Of a stretch of 64,000 bases of DNA, positions 59,227 to 64,000 are shown piece after piece. Both the position numbers and the translations under genes were made by a program. Within the stretch, counting starts at the first letter, position 1. Every line of letters begins with the position of its first letter. The notes beneath the pieces are model-generated. The model searched no databases. It was not told where the DNA came from and saw only the letters and a list, made by a program, of their open reading frames with translations. Source of the stretch: an uncultured Lachnospiraceae bacterium (GTDB lineage Bacteria > Bacillota > Clostridia > Lachnospirales > Lachnospiraceae); the NCBI GenBank assembly GCA_934364805.1, contig CAKRMH010000007.1:1-64000 (forward strand), given 5' to 3'.

Positions 59227-62200
59227 GTGCCAAAGACCTTTTTTGATGTTTTCCCGACGCTGATCGTGGAATCTGAAATGAAACAATTATTAGACGATAC
59301 AGAGGTAACAAAAGTAAGTGCGAATCATGAACGAACTCATATTCGCATTTATTTGCATGCGGAAAGACTGATCTTTCGCAAAAATATCATAAAATTGGAA
59401 CAACTCATTGAAAAACAGTTGTTTCAGAACAAAAATGTGAAGGTTAAGATCATAGAAAAATATCATCTTTCCAGTCTGTATACACCAGAAAAACTGATGG
59501 ATGTATACAAGGACAGCATGCTTGAAGAATTAAATGAATACAGCGTGTTAGAATATAATCTGCTCCGCACTGCAAAAATGGATTTTGATGCGCCGAATCA
59601 TATGATTCTTACGTTGGAAAATACGATTATTGCACAGACACGAAAAGAAGAAATACTTGAGTTTCTTGAAAAAGTAATCTGCGAACGCTGCGGGCTGAAT
59701 CTTGTGATCCAGACAGAATTTGAAGAGCCAAAAGAGAGCAAATATCGCAAAAACAGCGAAAAACAGATCCAACTGGAAGTGGAAAGCATCATGGAACGCA
59801 CTGGGATCGCACTTAAGGAACGATCATCTGATGCAGTGGCAGAAACGAAAGAAGATGAACAGAAAGCTGAACCGGCCACACAGAGTGTAAAACCGGAAAA
59901 GACACCACAAAAGCACGAACAAAAGAAACCTGCATACGAAAAGAAGGGTGAGTTCCGCAAAAAATTTGAGCGTGACAGTTACAAGAAATCTACGAACCCG
60001 GATGTGATCTATGGAAGAGATTTTGAAGAAGAACCGATGGATATTGATAAGATCGATGGACCGATCGGTGAAGTGGTGATCCGTGGACAGATTCTTACAT
60101 TGGAAACAAGAGAAATCCGGAATGAAAAGACGATTGTTATTTTTTCGCTGACGGATTTTACGGATACGATTGTTCTTAAGGTTTTCTCCAAAAATGAAGA
60201 TCTTCCAGAACTGTTAGAAGGAATAAAGAAGGGAAGCTTTATTAAAGTCAAGGGTGTTGCAACCATTGATAAATTTGACAGTGATCTGACAATCGGTTCC
60301 ATTGTCGGGATAAAAAAGATTACAGATTTTACTTCTGTCCGCATGGACACAAGTCCGGAGAAGAGAGTAGAACTTCATTGCCATACAAAAATGAGTGATA
60401 TGGATGGTGTCTCCGATGTCAAAGATATTGTAAAGCGTGCGATGAAATGGGGACATAAGGCGATTGCGATCACAGACCATGGTGATGTACAGGCTTTCCC
60501 GGATGCCAATCATGCGGTGGAGGGATGTGACTCAGATTTTAAAGTGATCTATGGTGTAGAGGCATATCTGGTTGATGATTTAAAAGACATCATTCAAAAC
60601 AGTCATGATCAGACGTTAGATGATGATTATGTGGTGTTTGATCTTGAGACAACCGGTTTTAGCCCGGATGTAAATAAGATAATCGAGATCGGTGCGGTAA
60701 AGGTGCAGAAAGGAAAAATCACAGACCGTTTTTCTACATTTGTAAATCCGCAGGTGCCGATTCCATTTAACATTGAAAAGCTAACATCCATTAATGATGA
60801 AATGGTAATTTCAGCTCCGGTCATTGAAGATATTTTGCCGGAATTCATGGAGTTTTCCAAAGGCTGTGTTATGGTTGCTCATAATGCGGATTTTGATATG
60901 AGTTTTATCAAAAAAAACTGTGAGAGGATTGGGATTCCATGTGATCCGACGATCGTAGATACCGTCGCACTTGCCAGAGTGCTTCTTCCAAAATTAAACC
61001 GTTTTAAACTGGATACCGTAGCGAAAGCTTTGAATGTGTCTCTGGATAACCACCACCGCGCCGTTGATGATGCGGCATGTACTGCAGAAATCTTTGTAAA
61101 ATTTATACAAATGCTTGCAGACCGTGGAATTGACAGGCTTGATGCGGTCAATGAACTTGGAAGTTCTTCTGTTGAGAATATCATGAAACTGCCAACTTAT
61201 CATGCCATAATCCTTGCGACCTGTGATCAGGGCAGGACCAATCTGTACCGGCTGACTTCACTGGCGCATCTGAAGTATTATCATAAGAGGCCGAGGATCC
61301 CAAAGAGTGAGTTTATAAAATACCGGGATGGATTATTGATCGGTTCGGCCTGTGAAGCGGGAGAATTGTATCGTGCGATTTTAAATGGAAGACCGGATGA
61401 AGAGATTTCACGTCTGGTAGATTTTTATGATTATCTTGAAATACAGCCGCTTGGAAACAATGCGTTTATGTTAAGGGATGAAAGTTCTCCGGTGAAATCA
61501 ATAGAAGATCTGCAGAATATCAACCGTAAGATCGTAAGACTTGGAGAACAGTTCCATAAACTGGTCGTAGGAACCTGTGATGTGCATTTTTTAGATCCGG
61601 AGGATGAAATCTACCGCAGGATCATTATGGCAGGTAAGGGATTTAAGGATGCAGATGATCAGGCTCCGTTGTTCTTGCGGACAACAGAAGAAATGCTGAA
61701 GGAATTTGAGTATCTTGGAAGCAGCAAAGCAGAAGAAATTGTTATTACCAATCCGAATAAGATTGCAGACATGTGTGACAAAATCTCCCCCGTTCGCCCG
61801 GATAAATGTCCGCCGGTAATTGAGAATTCCGACCAGATGCTTCGTGACATCTGCTATAACAAAGCGCATAAGATGTACGGAGAGGAGCTGCCGAAGATTG
61901 TATATGAAAGACTGGAACGGGAACTGAATTCGATTATTTCCAATGGATATGCGGTTATGTATATTATTGCACAGAAGCTGGTGTGGAAATCCAACGAGGA
62001 TGGATATCTGGTTGGATCCAGAGGCTCTGTAGGGAGTTCGTTTGTTGCTACGATGTCTGGTATTACGGAAGTAAATCCGCTTCATGCACATTACCTCTGC
62101 GAATATTGCAAATACAGTGATTTTGATTCTGAACTGGTGAAATCCTATTCCGGACGAAGCGGATGTGATATGCCGGATGCAGTGTGTCCAAGATGTGGGA

Positions 62201-63705
62201 AACCGCTTCGCAAGGAGGGATTTGATATTCCGTTTGAAACGTTCCTGGGATTTAAAGGAAACAAGGAGCCGGATATCGATCTGAACTTTTCGGGAGAGTA
62301 TCAGAGTAAGGCACACAAATATACGGAGGTGATTTTTGGAGAGGGACAGACATTTAAGGCTGGCACAATTGGTACGCTTGCTGACAAAACAGCGTTCGGT
62401 TATGTGAAAAACTATTATGAAGAACGTGGGGTACACAAGCGTAACTGTGAGATTGACCGAATTGTTCAGGGATGTGTCGGTGTGCATCGGACGACTGGAC
62501 AGCATCCGGGAGGAATTGTCGTTCTTCCGATGGGGGAGCAGATTTATACATTTACTCCGGTGCAGCATCCGGCCAATGATATGACAGTAGATATTATCAC
62601 CACGCATTTTGACTATCATTCGATCGATCATAACCTGTTAAAACTTGATATTCTTGGACACGATGATCCTACGATGATCCGAATGCTGCAGGATCTGACT
62701 GGTGTGGATCCGACGCAGATTCCATTGGACGATAAAGCAGTTATGTCATTATTCCAGGATACTTCAGCACTTGGTATTATGCCGGAGGATATTGATGGAT
62801 GTCCGCTCGGAGCGCTTGGAATCCCAGAATTTGGAACGGATTTTGCAATGGGAATGCTTTTGGATACTCATCCGACTGAATTCTCAGATCTGATCCGAAT
62901 TGCAGGACTGTCACATGGTACGGACGTCTGGCTTGGTAATGCGCAGACTTTGATCGAGGAAGGAAAAGCGACGATTTCTACTGCAATCTGTACACGAGAT
63001 GATATTATGATCTATCTGATCAGTATGGGTCTAGACAGTGAGGAATCGTTTACGATCATGGAGTCTGTCCGAAAAGGAAAAGGATTAAAATCGGACTGGG
63101 AAAAAGACATGATCGATCATGGAGTTCCAGACTGGTATATCTGGTCCTGCAAGAAAATTAAATATATGTTCCCGAAAGCTCATGCAGCCGCTTATGTTAT
63201 GATGGCATGGAGAATTGCTTACTGTAAGGTATTTTACCCGCTGGCTTATTATGCTGCGTATTTTTCCATCAGGGCAACGGCGTTCAGCTATGAACTTATG
63301 TGTCAGGGAAAAGAAAAACTGGAAGTTTATAAACGTGATTATGAGAAGCGGAAGGACACACTTTCCAAGAAAGAGCAGGATACATATAAAGATATGAGAA
63401 TTGTTCAGGAAATGTATGCCAGGGGCTTTGATTTTCTTCCACTTGATATTTATACAGCACATCCAAACCGGTTCCAGATCGTGGATGGCAAGCTGATGCC
63501 TGCATTAAATACGATCGACGGACTCGGAGATAATGCGGCTGTTTCCATTGCAGAAGCTGCGAAAGATGGTCCGTTTTTATCCAAAGATGATTTCAGAGAC
63601 CGGACAAAAGTTTCAAAGACGATTGTTGATATGATGAGTGATCTTGGATTATTTGGAGATATCCCAGAGTCGAACCAGTTATCGTTATTTGATTTTGGAG
63701 CATAG
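59227..63705 (+). CDS. polC: DNA polymerase III PolC, Gram-positive type
   Basis: Main replicative polymerase of low-G+C Gram-positives. It has 1492 residues with a GTG start. Domains in order: N-terminal region, an OB fold (about 280-370), PHP (about 380-465; VELHCHTKMSDMDGVSD) split by a DnaQ-type exonuclease (about 468-640; YVVFDLETTGFSP), then the polymerase core. The core includes a zinc-binding insert (CEYC from about 958, then CPRCGKPL) and the catalytic Asp pair in NKEPDIDLNFSGEYQ. The last part reads FPKAHAAAYVMMAWRIAY. Length and order are normal. Confidence 0.98.
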   Translation: MPKTFFDVFPTLIVESEMKQLLDDTEVTKVSANHERTHIRIYLHAERLIFRKNIIKLEQLIEKQLFQNKNVKVKIIEKYHLSSLYTPEKLMDVYKDSMLEELNEYSVLEYNLLRTAKMDFDAPNHMILTLENTIIAQTRKEEILEFLEKVICERCGLNLVIQTEFEEPKESKYRKNSEKQIQLEVESIMERTGIALKERSSDAVAETKEDEQKAEPATQSVKPEKTPQKHEQKKPAYEKKGEFRKKFERDSYKKSTNPDVIYGRDFEEEPMDIDKIDGPIGEVVIRGQILTLETREIRNEKTIVIFSLTDFTDTIVLKVFSKNEDLPELLEGIKKGSFIKVKGVATIDKFDSDLTIGSIVGIKKITDFTSVRMDTSPEKRVELHCHTKMSDMDGVSDVKDIVKRAMKWGHKAIAITDHGDVQAFPDANHAVEGCDSDFKVIYGVEAYLVDDLKDIIQNSHDQTLDDDYVVFDLETTGFSPDVNKIIEIGAVKVQKGKITDRFSTFVNPQVPIPFNIEKLTSINDEMVISAPVIEDILPEFMEFSKGCVMVAHNADFDMSFIKKNCERIGIPCDPTIVDTVALARVLLPKLNRFKLDTVAKALNVSLDNHHRAVDDAACTAEIFVKFIQMLADRGIDRLDAVNELGSSSVENIMKLPTYHAIILATCDQGRTNLYRLTSLAHLKYYHKRPRIPKSEFIKYRDGLLIGSACEAGELYRAILNGRPDEEISRLVDFYDYLEIQPLGNNAFMLRDESSPVKSIEDLQNINRKIVRLGEQFHKLVVGTCDVHFLDPEDEIYRRIIMAGKGFKDADDQAPLFLRTTEEMLKEFEYLGSSKAEEIVITNPNKIADMCDKISPVRPDKCPPVIENSDQMLRDICYNKAHKMYGEELPKIVYERLERELNSIISNGYAVMYIIAQKLVWKSNEDGYLVGSRGSVGSSFVATMSGITEVNPLHAHYLCEYCKYSDFDSELVKSYSGRSGCDMPDAVCPRCGKPLRKEGFDIPFETFLGFKGNKEPDIDLNFSGEYQSKAHKYTEVIFGEGQTFKAGTIGTLADKTAFGYVKNYYEERGVHKRNCEIDRIVQGCVGVHRTTGQHPGGIVVLPMGEQIYTFTPVQHPANDMTVDIITTHFDYHSIDHNLLKLDILGHDDPTMIRMLQDLTGVDPTQIPLDDKAVMSLFQDTSALGIMPEDIDGCPLGALGIPEFGTDFAMGMLLDTHPTEFSDLIRIAGLSHGTDVWLGNAQTLIEEGKATISTAICTRDDIMIYLISMGLDSEESFTIMESVRKGKGLKSDWEKDMIDHGVPDWYIWSCKKIKYMFPKAHAAAYVMMAWRIAYCKVFYPLAYYAAYFSIRATAFSYELMCQGKEKLEVYKRDYEKRKDTLSKKEQDTYKDMRIVQEMYARGFDFLPLDIYTAHPNRFQIVDGKLMPALNTIDGLGDNAAVSIAEAAKDGPFLSKDDFRDRTKVSKTIVDMMSDLGLFGDIPESNQLSLFDFGA

Positions 63706-63706
63706 T

Positions 63707-63739
63707 AAAAACCCACAGCGATTCTGCTGTGGGTTTTTT
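63707..63739. terminator. Bidirectional terminator after polC
   Basis: AAAAACCCACAGC (63707-63719) and GCTGTGGGTTTTT (63726-63738) form a 13-bp stem with A and T runs at the outer ends, serving polC and the convergent minus-strand gene. Confidence 0.92.
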
Positions 63740-63759
63740 ACGGATACATGGAATCCGGT

Positions 63760-64000
63760 TCAGGATCTGGCTATGATCATGCCTGGCGTAAATTCGTGAA
63801 TCTCGCCCGGATTACTTGTGCTTGTATAATAAGTTTGTCCGGTTTTAAAATCTTTGAAATAGATATAGTAAGAGGTAACACAGATATTCGTGTAATTGCC
63901 GGATGCGATTTCTTTGTAGCCGGTTCCGTCGGTATTAATCACACAAAGTGCCGGATCTGTTTCGCTGTATTTCTGATAGATCAGGGTGCTTCCGTAGAGA
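63760..64000 (-). CDS. C-terminal part of a probable DUF5050-type beta-propeller protein (gene runs off the window)
   Basis: The minus-strand frame is open from the window edge to the stop at 63760-63762, giving the last 79 residues. LYGSTLIYQKYSETDPALCV, INTDGTGYKEIASGNYTNIC and SYYIYFKDFKTGQTYYTS show the short repeated strands of DUF5050-like propeller domains. These usually occur in secreted or membrane-anchored proteins. The GTG at 63942 is internal, not a start. The N-terminus lies outside the window. Confidence 0.65.
   Translation of the reverse strand, partial: LYGSTLIYQKYSETDPALCVINTDGTGYKEIASGNYTNICVTSYYIYFKDFKTGQTYYTSTSNPGEIHEFTPGMIIARS

Noticed and set aside
61591..62631. A 346-codon minus-strand open frame inside polC
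   Set aside because: It is antisense to the conserved polymerase core, has no ribosome binding site or family motif, and follows from the codon bias of polC.

Overview
The window looks like a chromosomal segment of an anaerobic Lachnospiraceae-type Firmicute (Clostridia). Reasons: low-to-moderate G+C, strong AGGAGG-type ribosome binding sites, Spo0A, PolC, the MEP isoprenoid genes, an archaeal-type aspartate-semialdehyde dehydrogenase, QueH, an IscU-like/GGGtGRT gene pair, and several clostridial families of unknown function. Genus cannot be fixed from the sequence alone. No prophage, CRISPR array or complete plasmid module is visible.

Layout. 1-1.8 kb: an IS1182-type insertion sequence lying exactly at the window edge. 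1.9-4.4 kb: a TetR regulator with an evident autoregulatory promoter and two acetyltransferase genes. 4.5-7.7 kb: a membrane protein/zinc-ribbon pair, then amtB-glnK behind a structured leader, then a short decayed copy of a diguanylate cyclase start. 7.8-9.1 kb: a Nudix hydrolase and a small XRE regulator (minus strand). 9.1-13 kb: a sortase-anchored surface protein divergent from the XRE gene, and a membrane diguanylate cyclase. 13-17.2 kb: a heterodimeric ABC exporter. 17.2-21.5 kb: a large membrane-anchored protein of unknown function, spo0A and a lone glgA. 21.5-26.9 kb (minus): a DUF5688 gene and a polyamine uptake operon (XRE-cupin regulator, potA, potB, potC, potD). 27-29.7 kb: a YtrA-type GntR/ABC transporter operon. 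29.7-33.9 kb: tRNA-Thr(CGT), plsC, an SGNH hydrolase, a small membrane protein, an HD hydrolase and a CgeB-like protein. 34-43.2 kb: queH-argH, asd, an AAA ATPase with a damaged Walker A, a TopB with five C-terminal zinc repeats, and a left-handed beta-helix protein. 43.3-45.1 kb: the IscU-like scaffold and GGGtGRT protein. 45.3-47.4 kb: a PTS EIIC-EAL fusion. 47.4-50.8 kb: a LysR regulator divergent from a UbiD/UbiX/LpdD hydroxyarylic acid decarboxylase operon. 50.8-51.2 kb: an aldose 1-epimerase remnant. 51.3-63.7 kb: polysaccharide deacetylase, bactofilin, then the housekeeping run pyrH-frr-uppS-cdsA-dxr-rseP-ispG-polC. The window ends inside a minus-strand gene probably encoding a DUF5050-type protein.

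How the parts work together. Cyclic-di-GMP is represented by one synthase (GGDEF, 11.2 kb) and one likely hydrolase (EAL, fused to a sugar-permease domain, 45.3 kb), plus the remnant of a second GGDEF gene. Nitrogen uptake (amtB-glnK), polyamine uptake and phenolic acid decarboxylation each appear to carry their own local control region. The last 12 kb couples envelope synthesis (undecaprenyl-PP, CDP-diacylglycerol, MEP pathway) to ribosome recycling, UMP synthesis and the replicative polymerase.

The most unusual items are the EIIC-EAL fusion, the strongly codon-biased IscU-like/GGGtGRT pair of unknown function behind a palindrome, the regulated surface-protein locus at 8.7-11.1 kb, and the two gene remnants at 7.7 and 50.9 kb. 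All calls rest on reading the sequence; no database search was run.
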